From contig JAKCWW010000008.1 of the NCBI GenBank assembly GCA_026260175.1, positions 141,861 through 205,860 of the forward strand: a DNA stretch of 64,000 nucleotides, read 5' to 3'. A model generated the notes under the pieces. It made no database searches. It was not told the origin of the DNA and was given only the letters and a program-made list of their open reading frames with translations. This document shows positions 1-10,575 of this stretch, piece after piece. The first letter of the stretch is position 1; every line of letters starts with the position of its first letter. Source of the DNA: Reticulitermes lucifugus (lineage: Eukaryota > Arthropoda > Insecta > Blattodea > Rhinotermitidae). A program made the translations under genes and the position numbers.

Positions 1-56
1 AACCCGGGCCTCCGCGGTGAGAGGCCGGCGACTAACCGCCTGAGCCATGGCACGGC
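1..56 (-). repeat. tRNA-derived SINE head, family D, cut by window edge
   Basis: Read on the minus strand, this starts with a box-A-like stretch (TGGCTCAGGCGGTTAGTCG) and runs towards a box-B-like GCCCGGGTT that is cut by the window edge. The same head, diverged, is seen at 2762-2830 (plus) and 25390-25450 (minus). I infer a tRNA-related SINE rather than a tRNA gene, because no acceptor stem can be completed and the copies differ from one another. Confidence 0.45.
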
Positions 57-1334
57 CTAAAATATAGAGTTAATACACATGAGGTTCTTAAATGTCTCGG
101 ATTTTGATAAAAAAAACGAAAGAACCTCGCTGTACTTCCTTCATCAGGTGAGATACAAGCGTGAAATATATTATGTTTGTTTCATTGGCTGTAGCACAAT
201 AATGTTTAAGAAAGCTTGAACCTGAACCACATGAACGCAGCATACAATACTACATTCTGTTTCTCAATGCAAAGGCCTTATGCTACAAATTACGATACAT
301 GTCTACATTATTCCTTCATATACGCCTAGGTCCTACAAGCGGCATTTCTCTTGCTATTCCTTTACAATATAAATAATAAAGTATAAGGGTGTAAGGTATT
401 TGAATTTATATGGCTAAGAACATCTGGGGCCAGTGATGGTGTCCTCTTATAAACTTAATAGACCCCTCGGATTCCAAAACCGGCTGGAAGCTTCTTGCTC
501 AACTAAGCAACTATCATTCTTTAAAAAAGACTGCACTTCATGGGCAGTTGAAGTAATTGGCAAGAATATCGTTTTGACCTCATGACAGTCTGCTGTCATT
601 ACTGGTGTTGTGGCGCTGGCTCAATACTGAACCCTCTTCACGGATGACCTAAGCCAACACGCGTCACGCTCGTGCCTCTTCACACGGGCTTAAGAAATTG
701 GCATGTAATCGGACCTACCCTAAAAACGTCCCGTAACCAGAAAGCTAGAATGTTGTCTGATCGTTCATCCTTTGTAAAGAAGCAAGGCTGTGTCTGTGAC
801 GTGTGGCGCAACTAACAACATAAGGACGGTATTGTCCCGTTTGGGGATAGCGTGTGCTTCAATGGGATTACCTGGTTCTGCTTCATCCGAACGCTCGGAG
901 AACTGGTACGACGACTTACAACAAAGTAAAAAAGGGTTTAAATGTGTGTTTTACCTTGACGTTTTTGCTCTTCTCCGCAGTAGAAGAGAATATCCTGTAT
1001 GAATGTCAGAATCCACATACAAGTTCTTTCAGATACACGTGGCCTGACAAAACTTACCACTGCTCTCAATGTCTAGTTAAAACTGCACACGTCATAGCAT
1101 ATTTCACTCTTTAAATTCTCTACGAAATCAGTAATTGCTTATTTGTGTTTTATTTAACAAGGCTCTCAGTAGCCCATAAGATAGGCTATAGCGTGAAATT
1201 ATATGATGATTAGGGAATATGTAGATGTTAAGAATCGAAAGTCGCTTGTTGGCTGCACTTTATTCTCTTTGTAGAAATCACGTAACGATTTTTCCAAGTT
1301 TGAGCAGATCATAAGGTACTAACGGTATGGCATC
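57..1334. other. No gene recognised
   Basis: AT-rich DNA. Two overlapping open frames of 70 and 86 codons near 790-1114 have no recognisable motif and look like chance. I see no repeat or RNA gene here. Confidence 0.5.
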
Positions 1335-1465
1335 ATTGGTCTGGGGGAGGGCGCGGGAAGTACTTCAGCCAGAATGGCCATTCTCAGCACCGAGACTTGA
1401 ACCAGGGACATTGAAACTAAACCTTCAAAATACGAAGCAAGGGAGCAAATAACTTGGCCGCGACG
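1335..1465 (-). repeat. tRNA-derived SINE fragment, family C type (diverged)
   Basis: On the minus strand a box-A-like segment is followed by box-B-like GGTTCAAGTCT near 1390-1400. The plus-strand sequence around it (GACTTGAACCAGGGAC) resembles the reversed T-arm end of a tRNA. It is similar in layout to the copies near 31764, 32630 and 54948, but degraded. Confidence 0.4.
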
Positions 1466-1571
1466 TTTAGTAAATTCATGTTACGTTTTCTCTTCCTCAG
1501 TAGTGGTTCGAGGAAGCAATCTTCAAATATGGAGGAAAAGTTACGGATATACTGAACAAGTAATCGCTGAG

Positions 1572-2181
1572 AGCCGAAAAGAAGTGGTTATCTAGCTGAA
1601 GCTTCAAGTGTAGTGGTAACAACCTGTCATAATCATCATATCAAGCTACTTACTGGATATCACAACGTGTCTCTACTGTGAGCTCTTGTGAATGCAGTAA
1701 TCGGGTTCTAAATATCACTTACGAAAAGGAAATGCAATGCATGTCAGTCATACCAATCATGGGAATGAGTCACAATTTTGCCGTCCTTACCGCCGATACT
1801 GTAATAGCTGTGAAGCAAGCACTGAGGCAGAAGAAAGAGTTGAGTACCGAGCATATAATCAAAACGCAAAAACCAGGTTGCAGTAGTCCGACAGATAAGA
1901 ATAAAGCTTCATTTGCTCCAAGAATAAAAAAAACCGTTAAAGGAGGCCGTGGAATACAGCGTGAATATTACTGCTTCCCATCATTTGACGGGTTACAGGA
2001 TGTGCTCTTTGCGATGTACGCGCTGAGGAATAAAAGGGAAAAGTTGAGCATTGAGCATGGTTACAATTTTTACGCGGTGTGGCTCACTAAGGTTAAAGAC
2101 AAGCGCAGCCGTGGGGAGGCGCGTGAATATCATGGCTATCTGTTATACAACGGTAACACCAGGAGTGTGAGCTTGGTGTGA
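1572..2181 (+). CDS. Unidentified open frame, about 203 codons stop to stop
   Basis: This is the longest uninterrupted frame in the window. It is open from just after a TGA at about 1569 to a TGA at 2179-2181. The first GTG is at 1678, and an ATG at 1732 (MQCMSVIP) is a more likely start. I recognise no domain, signal peptide or membrane segment. The product is basic in its middle (KNKASFAPRIKKTVKGG). It contains an internal echo: ALRQKKELSTEH near 1820-1855 and ALRNKREKLSIEH near 2020-2058, which also match at DNA level and so suggest an old internal duplication. No splice sites, polyA signal or promoter could be assigned with confidence. It could be a decayed transposon frame, a single exon, or a chance frame. 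Confidence 0.3.
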
Positions 2182-2761
2182 CTGAGTGTCTGAGTGGTTG
2201 AGACACACCATGTTTGCTATGATTGTCAGGTTTTCATGGTTAACTTTTGCCCAAAGTAAAGTTTTATGAGTGGAGCCACAACAGGGGTTTTCGTCATTAT
2301 GAGGCCTGTGGGTGATGTCATAACACAGGTTTCAATGATTACAATACATCCTGATGAAACAGGGGGTTGATACATATATGAAAATTATGTTCAACTCGTC
2401 ATACGCAGGAGTCGTTTTTGGAAAGTAGAAAATTTTTAAATATTTAAGCCAGGGGTGCAGCATTTTTTCAGAACTCTAGGAGTCACTTCAAATTCCTAGT
2501 CGCTAGAAGAGTGCCACGAAGCAAGTTCTATACTAGGACCGGCAAAATATTAGGCGCCACCGTACAAAATCAATCGCCACGGCGACCTGAGTTCCGGTAC
2601 TTCTGCAGCCTTAATTTAAGCGAATATAAAATTCTCGAGCTCTTTACTTGACGCATGAGATAAGTTACTTCTATGACGTGCCAGTGTCCAAGTCCTGAAT
2701 AAGATTAAATTAAACTTTTCTATACAGAACCTGGAGTGCAATTAAATAAAATTACATTTAA
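2182..2761. other. No gene recognised
   Basis: AT-rich sequence following the 1572-2181 frame. A short hairpin (TGTCT...AGACA) lies near 2190-2210. It has a tRNA box-A-like look but no matching box B, so it is not called. Confidence 0.45.
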
Positions 2762-2945
2762 TTACCCGGTGCCATGTCATGTCGCAAACGGTTAGTCGCC
2801 CGCTTCTAACCGCAAGTACTAGACCACCAATGTTGATCCCGCTGACCGTGGGGTCTAAGGCGTAGGTCTGCAGCCGCTTGATTGCTGGGATCGATGTTTC
2901 GAATCCCGCTGAGGCCATGCATGTTAGTCTCGTCTCAGGTGTGTG
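2762..2945 (+). repeat. Two tRNA-SINE heads in tandem (family D, then family A)
   Basis: 2762-2830 carries the family D head (CAAACGGTTAGTCGCC). 2838-2935 carries the family A head: GGTCTAAGGCGTAGG as box A, then box B TTTCGAATCCC near 2900, then a stretch matching the body start of the better copy at 29450 (GTTAGTCTCGTCTC versus GTCTGTCTC). The family A copy appears truncated where the GT microsatellite begins. Either one SINE inserted beside the other, or this is a composite element. Confidence 0.55.
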
Positions 2946-3001
2946 TATGTGTGTGTGTGTGTGCGTGCGCGCGCGCGCGTCTAATTTTGTGTGTGTGTGT
3001 G
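2938..3001 (+). repeat. (GT)n/(GC)n microsatellite
   Basis: Alternating purine-pyrimidine tract of GT, then GC, then GT again after a short break. It has the composition of a potential Z-DNA former and starts exactly at the 3' end of the truncated SINE. Confidence 0.85.
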
Positions 3002-3969
3002 ATCTAGAAACCTCAACAATGCGGTGGCCTGGGCCCGAGTTCAGTTATTGAGCCAAAAAAGTAAGGAAAAATATTCCATGATAACTTATTTATTTATTTT
3101 TCTTACTCCTTCATCCAATCATCCATCCATCTATTACAAACAATAGACATTCTTATCGACCGACAGCGTTAAAGTCACACTTGACAAAAAGAAAATGACA
3201 GAAAATTTTGTGGCAAAGCTGAAAACTCGATTTATGGTTTACGTAATTTTATTTAATGGCAATGACGGCAGCTGAAACTTTGTTGCGCCAAATGCTAGGA
3301 TGATTAGTAAGGGTTGAATTGCAAAGATGTGAAAGAAAGCGGCAGTGACCTATTTGAATCTACTATTTCGTGATTTGCCTAAAGGTTTGGAGAAAACCCA
3401 ATAAATTTCCCAGTTATTAAAATCAGTGCCTCGTCCTAGATTTGAATAATTGAGATCCTACCATACAGTAAACAATCATACTTCATACAAGAACAAAAGT
3501 AATGACAATCACACGAATCACACAATATACACTTTGTGGACAAGATATGGTGCGACGTAATGCAACAACAGGTGGCAAATTTTAGTAACCGCTGAACATT
3601 AAATTACTGAATACTGTTTTTCTGTATTCTTACATACAGCAAAGTAATGTAGAGAATTAATAAGTATCTGTTTCAGTAATTTGTATTTTTGCATTTTAAT
3701 TTCTCTTATCACTTCGCCAATACAATTCAGAATTTAAACAAATTTTAATACTTAGTTAAAGACGTCTATACTACCCGGAGTCATCTACCCCCTCATACAA
3801 TCTTTATTCTTCTAAATTTCATTCTCCGTTAGATGAGGTGCCTGACTTAGGTATTTAAAATATACAAAATGATATATGATATACAAAATATTTTCTTCAT
3901 ATTAGCCCATTTATAAAAATTTTAAAATTTTTATATTATTAAGATATTTAGCCACACTTCTGGATTTTA
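3002..3969. other. No gene recognised
   Basis: AT-rich sequence with short homopolymer and TTTA runs near 3090. I see no coding or repeat signature. Confidence 0.45.
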
Positions 3970-4345
3970 ATCAAAGACGAAATTGTATAATACACTGGTT
4001 CTCCCCATTCTCTTATATGGAAGAGAATTTTGGACCCTCAGACAGAAGGGTAAAAAAAGACTGACTTCAGTCGAGACGAAATTTATCGGAAGAACACCGG
4101 GTTACACACTTTTTCATCACAAAAGGAAGGAAGAAATTTTGGTAGAACTGAAAGTAGGATCAGTTGACGAGAAGCTAAGGAGGTAAAAATCAAATTGGCT
4201 ACAACATGTAACAAGAATGAACAAAAACAGGATGCCAAAAATAATGCTGCATTATAGACTAAATAGACGAAGACGACTTGAAAGAACATTGAAGAGACTA
4301 TTAGACGAGGCCGAAACAGGTCCAGTAAGGCCTAATTCGTGATGG
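3970..4345 (+). pseudogene. LINE reverse-transcriptase C-terminal remnant
   Basis: The translation (YNTLVLPILLYGREFWTLRQ, then the TPGYTLFHHKRKEEI block) matches the known C-terminal region of insect non-LTR retrotransposon reverse transcriptases, whose usual form is YNTLVLPTLLYGxExWTL followed by AGYTLxDHKRNEEI. A stop interrupts the frame at 4184-4186. In the same frame downstream the family sequence resumes (SNWLQHVTRMNKNRMPK, then a RRRRLERTLKRLLDEAETG-like tail) to about 4340. The N-terminal endonuclease and catalytic RT core are absent, as in 5'-truncated copies. The clade (RTE, CR1/Jockey-like or other) cannot be settled from this piece. Confidence 0.8.
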
Positions 4346-6087
4346 ATAATCGTGATGATGACGAAATTACAGAGTGAAATGTGTTATTTACAAATCATGT
4401 GCAGCCTAGAGGAGCAAGCCATTATACCATCCTTCGTTACCTACAAATACAAGAAAAATGACTTCCTACTGCTCTGTAAAATAGAATATCAGTAGAAACA
4501 ATATCACAATAACTTAGCAGACTCTCCGAAAAATGTCTATCCCTTCCAGTGTGTTGGGTCGCTTTATGGCTCCTTAAGTTTCAGTGCCTGAATTCCCTCT
4601 ACGAACAATAACTTATATGTAGAGCGAAAATTTAAATAAACTTATAAATGTTCTTTACATGTCTGACGTACGAGTATTATACATAGCAATATCTTATACA
4701 TAGAGTCTGTAGAAACAGTAGAGTCTAGAAATACTTCTAGAGAGTGGACGACGTAAGTAACATGAAAGGAAAACTTGAAAATAAATTTACAGTTCATAGA
4801 AATTTAATATTTTAAAGAGTGACTTCTCTAAGGTAAATATTTAATATTTTTTTTACGTATCCTCTTCGAATTGAATTAACATGAATAAATTGTCACTAAA
4901 TGTTTTATAGGAAACACAGATTCCTGCAACAGTTTTCCCCTCTTGCCACGTTGCTTGCATGTCTTCACACAAGCAATGCTGCTTCTTAGACACTAGTTTC
5001 TTACAATATAATTACAGCATGTGCACAAGTAAATATGCCTTATCCCAAAATGAAATATTCTAACCAGTCGTAAAATGTTGATCGGAGTCTATATATTTAA
5101 AATCTTATTATTGTAGTACATATGTTTTCGTAGTGACATATGTGTCCTTACATACAAAAATTGCGATTCGATTTCTATAAGATTAGTCTTAACATTTTCC
5201 AGTTTCCGTGCATTCACTGCGACATGTTTATGGTACATCATGTACAGAAGTAGACTACTTTCGGCTATAATTAGAGTTTACTTTTACATTATTTTTATTA
5301 AATTCTGAATATAAAATTAAAATACATTTGGATTGTGGTCATGTTGGTTATGACAACATGTATTCTTCAATCCCGAAGAGGAAGCAAATATGTTCCACCG
5401 AAACTTAGGTAAGAACCTATCAGCCTGGACAGTGAGGTAACCCAGAAGACCATAATCCAAAGATTCACCGCCGCAAGGAGTTTAAAATATACAGTAGTGC
5501 TTTATCAGCAGTTATTTTAAAAACACTATAATGAAATCTTCCACACATTTCGAAGCAGGGTTTCTACGGAGAGGATTAATTGCTTCTTACTTTCATCCTG
5601 AGGAAAAATAAGTTACTTAAACATCATAAGAATGTTAATGACTTACATTTTCCAGTGAATTCTGTATCTCTTGTCTACAGTATGGATTTTTGTAGCATTA
5701 CAGCGTAATCCTAGTAGCTTACGGCAACCGCAGCAGAATGTCTGAAAAGAGCAATGCAACCTTAAACATTACCGAATATTCAAATAATATCCATTGTTTA
5801 AAAATATTTATAAATCGTGCCTAATTTTACATGTCGCAGTTTGTTACAAGGAAAACTGATTATGACGTCGGACAGACAATTTCTTTTAAATTTAGACTAT
5901 TATTTTATCTCACCAGCATTGTTTGTGACTTCCCACCTCAATTCCGACACGCTTTTGGGCTGACCACTGAGCGACTATGGCTCATACAATAAGCAAAACA
6001 ACGAGAAGTGACAAATAATACCTCCCACATAAAATGAAACATTTATATCACAGTTCACGGCAATCCTCCCCACAGAACACATTACTA
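4346..6087. other. No gene; one CTGAAGA/CGAAAC-type motif
   Basis: AT-rich DNA without recognisable coding sequence. At 5371-5411 (plus) there is a copy of the stem-loop motif discussed in the findings: CCCGAAGAGGAA, loop, TTCCACCGAAACTTAGG. Confidence 0.4.
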
Positions 6088-6088
6088 C

Positions 6089-6124
<36 letters not shown>

Positions 6125-6126
6125 TA
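6088..6126. repeat. (TAA)n followed by (TTA)n microsatellite
   Basis: About seven TAA units pass directly into about five ATT units, so the tract is self-complementary and can form a hairpin. A short TTGAATTGAATTGAA run follows near 6148. Confidence 0.85.
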
Positions 6127-6691
6127 AGCTTGTGTGTTAGGGAAGTTGAATTGAATTGAACTTTTATGGCGCTGGTTTATGTAGCAATTTAATACGCGAT
6201 TCGTTTCAGTTTAATAATGTTGACTGTCCGAAAAAAAATTGTGTGTAACAAACCGGTAGAAAATTATTTAAATTCTATTCACTTTAAAGGTTCCATAAAG
6301 CGTCTACATAAAATTAGAAAAAATTCGGTTTCGCTAGCTCTAAATTTTTGCAAATAATCTGTGTTACATAACGGTATATGCTTCCAGCAATGTTGTCTAA
6401 AAATCCTGAAGCTGCTGAGATAGGAATTCACATCTTTGGTCAAAATCACAGACTCTGAGATGTTGCGTCTGCTCTCAATATTCCAATTACAGTAAAGATG
6501 GTGATAAAGCTAAAAGAAGGTACCAACAGCATTGTGCGAAAAACAGTTGTGGTGCTGGCTTTTAAGTTGAGTATATAAATAATGTGATTTTAATCTCCCT
6601 GTTTGTGACTCCGCTATGAGTACATTGTCGCAACCCACAAAACCCCATTCTGAAAATCTAAATGTGATATGCATATTTCTTTCCATTTATT

Positions 6692-6960
6692 TGGTACGAG
6701 GGTCGGCTATTAAATATCGAGACTATTTTGAAAAGGAGTACTTTATTAATGAAATTATTAATTCTACATTTTATCATCTTCAAATTAATTTCTGTCGAAA
6801 GATACACTCCGCTTTATAAGAGCATTGCAGGCGTTGAAATCTCCCCTGAAGTCACTTTATAATAACGCTTTAAGTAACTCTGCCATCTTCTTCGAAATCC
6901 TGAAGTAGCCAAATGCACGTTTCGGTGGCTGCTTTCACTTTCACAGGAAATTCAGTGTTT
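6692..6960 (-). mobile_element. Possible mariner-like transposon end (degraded)
   Basis: TACGAGGGTCGGCTATTAAA near 6692 resembles the terminal inverted repeats of many insect mariner elements. Reading inward on the minus strand, a decayed frame near 6810-6740 ends CNALIKRSVSFDRN, stop, FEDDKM. This is reminiscent of the mariner transposase C-terminus (W-x-R-x3-C-I-x4-G-x-YFE). No matching opposite terminus was found, so only one end is claimed. The resemblance is weak and could be coincidental. Confidence 0.3.
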
Positions 6961-7408
6961 ACCAATTACTTAAGCATTTTCTTATCAAGCATATTCGCAG
7001 CAATATCAGAAAGTCGATTCTGAAAACTTACTACTCGACATTACTTCAACTTAACGGAGCGTAGTTTGGCAGGCGACTGCTGGGAGCGTTACTGGCAAAA
7101 CGTATATACTTACTTTGGAGATCATGGGTCAGTCGAAGCTGCGCGCGCAATTTCGTTATTTAATGGAGACACATCGCATATTAGTTATAGAAAAAAATGT
7201 ACTGAAAACACGTCAGCTTTTCGTGAATTGCGTAATGATTTTGCACCTATTGTCACATAAGTACAATTAATAAAGTAGTAACTTGAATTGACATATTCTC
7301 ACGATATCTTTACCAAGTGCTTAATGATTTACGCAGAGTTTGCAGTTTATGGCGCTATATAAAAGCAGAGCCATAAATGTTTTTCAGTTAGCCTCATCCA
7401 GAATTAAT
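6961..7408. other. No gene recognised
   Basis: A 64-codon open frame at 7066-7260 has no recognisable motif. No repeat was identified here. Confidence 0.4.
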
Positions 7409-7832
7409 ATATGCCGATATGCACTATTTACATACACCAACTGTATGCAACTTTATTTAAAAAAAACTGTATAGTTTTTTAAAACATGTTTAAAAACTTT
7501 ATAAAACCGACATATGTTTCGGCTCTTATCGAGCCATCTTCAGGGGTTTATTGTCGTTAAAACTGTATATATTAACACGTCTTTTTCATTGGTTCACAAT
7601 GAACCACAGTGAACCAATGAAAAAGACGTGTTAATATATGCAGTTTTAACGACAATAAACCCATGAAAATGGCTCTATAAGAGCCGAAACATATGTCTGG
7701 TTTTAAAAAGTTTTTAAATATGTTTTAAAAAACTATACAGTTTTTTTTTAAATAAAGTTGCATCCAGTTGGTGTATGTAAATAGTGACTGTGAAAAGATG
7801 CACGGTGATTACAGAATAAAATATGCCGATAT
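7409..7832. mobile_element. Fold-back (palindromic) element with 12-bp target-site duplication
   Basis: Two inverted arms, 7422-7597 and 7609-7786 (about 176 and 178 bp, a few percent diverged), are separated by only 11 bp. The whole is bracketed by direct repeats ATATGCCGATAT at 7409-7420 and 7821-7832, which I read as a target-site duplication. A ~34-bp unpaired segment lies between the right arm and the right duplication. Each arm carries the stem-loop motif CTGAAGATG-GGCTC/GAGCC-GAAAC (minus 7507-7546, plus 7660-7700), facing outward. There is no open reading frame, so it must be non-autonomous. Penelope-like elements are a candidate parent, because inverted terminal copies and such ribozyme-like motifs are known there. 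A MITE-like origin is the alternative. Confidence 0.7.
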
Positions 7833-8365
7833 GATTTTAAATCTTATTTAAAACCTCGAGTTAACACTTCACAATCAACTCCAATTGTAAACCCACTTTT
7901 ATGTTACGATTCTCAGTCACATTTAAAACACTCTCTTATTGCACTTTGACAGTCTTCCTGTGTTTAATACCTATAAAGATTGACCACCAGGTTCCGGAGA
8001 CCGATTCCGTTTCTGACATCAGGTGAAAAGGTGGATGCTCACCTACTTAAATGCGCCCCTTAGACAAAATTTCTTAAACACTGTGCCCATTGATTTGAAA
8101 CTGTTTTCAGATTTTTTACTCTCAAACACTGGATGGCGGATAACGTCCAAAGTGATGTAGTTTTGCACTGAAACTACGTCTTATCTTAGAGGTCTGTCTA
8201 GCCAGTATTATCATTTTATTTTGACCCTAAAGATGAAAACAATACGATTCTTTAAAACATCAAGAAATATTTACCGAAAGACATAGGCAATAACACAAAG
8301 AATTGAATCATTAATACAGCTGTGATGGCCTCAATCAAAAATAAGAAGTTTTTGTATTTACTTGA
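7833..8365. other. No gene recognised
   Basis: AT-rich sequence. Nothing coding or repetitive was recognised. Confidence 0.4.
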
Positions 8366-8470
8366 ATAATAATAATAGTAATAATAATAATAATTTGACT
8401 GTGCATAGTATCTGTTACATACAACACTATAAGTACATGACGTTTCGAACACCGGCTCTTTCTCTGTCCA
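8366..8470. repeat. (TAA)n microsatellite and adjoining motif copy
   Basis: TAA units occupy 8366-8394. At 8435-8470, on the minus strand, GAGCCGGTGTTCGAAACGTC resembles the CGAAAC end of the dispersed stem-loop motif. Confidence 0.5.
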
Positions 8471-10339
8471 CACCTAAATAGAGGTGAGCCTACTTCATTT
8501 AGTTGCACAAGATTTACTTATCCTGGAAAATTTTTGAAGTACCACTTTATTGAATATCAGAGATGTAGCCGCTTGCGAGGGCGGTCTGATCCCTGCAAAC
8601 CGCATGTTGGAATCTCTTTGCCCTTCCGTCTTCTGTCTTAGGTATGTATTACTTGGAAATATCTTAAAGATATTTATATAAAATTCGATATCGGTAAATC
8701 AAAGTAAGCTTAGCTGAATTATATTTTTTTGTTTATTCGGACAAACACGAATACTTTATACAAAGAATTTTATACATTTCTGTTCACAATTTAATCTTCA
8801 GAAGTCTATGTATTATATTAGGCGTGATAGAAAAGAAAGTCTTCATTGTACCTATCCATCATTCCACGCGATAAAAAAAAGAAAGCATTGAAGGAACTTT
8901 AAAATAGTTTTACTAAAATATGTATGTTTTATTCTTTTAATGTAGTGCCTTATGATTATCAATCATATGTTAAAAACGTGTAGAAGCCACTTTATGTTTG
9001 AGCTAATTAATTTTACGCTATTAACAACATTTAATAAAATCTAACATTCGTGAATTGAAAACCTAGAAACAAGAACACGGTGTATATTTCGCACCTTGCC
9101 AGAAATACAACGAGGCGTTATATTGACATTAGTAACGACCAACGTTTTCAGCACATTTCACGCTCTCAATAATATTTTATATATGAAAACATTCACCCGA
9201 TAATATTTATAAACCAAGAAATAATAATGCGATAAGGAAATCCACAAATCTTCAACAAAACAATTCAAAAAATAGAAACCAAGAATTTAGTTAAAATTCG
9301 TGAAATGTAAGATTATTTAATTTAAAAAGTGCTCCTCTTATTATAAAAAACATAACATTTCCTCTAAGCCTACGTATTTAAAGCGACAAATATCTGTCAT
9401 CTATACAAAATTTTGACCATATCTCATATATCAGCTATGCATATATATGGCAATTCGTATGAAACATATCATCCCACATGTTAACTTTTACTTTTATCTC
9501 CTATATTCAATAAAATAGATCTGTGCAAATTTCTGAGATGTATAAAACATAAGGACCATTAAACGTAACATTTTAACATAAGGTGTTACGATATTTTTTA
9601 TATATATATGTAACTTAGTCAATGTAATCTTAAATAATATTTCTATTTGGAGACAATAATTCACTTATTATGTACTTACGTATACTATTCATTCGTTTGT
9701 TTTTAACTATCATGGTTTATTAAATTGTTCTTTCGATATGCCCGAAAATGTGAAGATCATTAAGAGGAAGTTTCATGAAATATTAACTGGAATAAATGTG
9801 GATTATATCGATGTTGACACAATTGGAGGCATTAATAAAGCTAGTATTATGTACCAGTAATCGTAAACTACAAAACAAGCAGTCGGTAAGAATTAAGCTC
9901 AGTACCTGCCGTAAACAAAAGTGGAATATTAATCACATTGCGACTTCCATTCTAAAATAATTGATGAATCATTTATTATCACAATACAGTAAGTTTAGTA
10001 ACTTTCTGTGTAGCATTTACTCTCCATCACAGCGATACTGTAACCTATGGTACTATATGAATAGGACCATAACAAACGCGTGCTGTGCAGAGCACCGACA
10101 GGAAAGGCGAACGGAGGACCCAGCTACTACGCCCCGTCTTCCAGCCAACAGCACGTCGCTCATCCCGCTACTACTTATGCGACGTGTTTGCCTAAATTCT
10201 AAGAAATACCTAAAGTGCTGGTTAATAAATGAACCATCTGCTAAATCAATTCATATGGTGATGAAGGTGAATGCATTTACTACATTTTTAGAGCCGTTAT
10301 TCTTCTTTATTTATTCAGTGCCGCAAGCGGTTAAGTGTC
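8471..10339. other. No gene recognised; one 40-codon frame noted
   Basis: A plus-strand frame at 9739-9861 begins with ATG and encodes 40 residues (MPENVKIIKRKF..., ending NKASIMYQ). Its balanced, charged composition is unlike the Lys/Asn/Phe/Ile-rich chance frames around it. There is no homology that I recognise and no upstream signal. It could be an exon fragment or chance. The segment 10076-10190 is richer in GC than its surroundings but encodes nothing recognisable. A tRNA-like stretch near 8568-8620 was too weak to call. Confidence 0.3.
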
Positions 10340-10575
10340 CAGGTTTATTATAGTTAAGTTATATTACTGTGTCTTATTTTGTCTCCTGTTCTGGCCCTTT
10401 GTATTGACTGTTTATACATGCTTGTGTTTGTGTCACCTTAGACTTCTTTACTAATCATTATGTACTGTTTTGTATTTTATTTGTGCTTTTGTGCTGGCTT
10501 TGTAATTGGCACTTGTGTTGTTAAGCCTTCACGTTAATAAATACCCATTGAGTTGAATTGAATTGAATTGAATTT
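10340..10575 (+). repeat. Probable retroposon 3' tail ending in (TTGAA)n
   Basis: A T-rich, GT-rich stretch runs into AATAAATACCCATTGAG and then four tandem TTGAA-type units (about 10553-10573). Short pentameric 3' repeats of this kind are typical of some non-LTR retrotransposons and their SINEs. Just beyond, the reverse complement of about 10585-10608 shares ~20 bp with the unpaired segment of the fold-back element near 7787-7803 (CTGTGAAAAGATGCA). Confidence 0.35.

Noticed and set aside
2180-2215. tRNA-like GTCTGAGTGGTTGAGACA after the long frame
   Set aside because: No box B at the expected distance; it is a simple hairpin.
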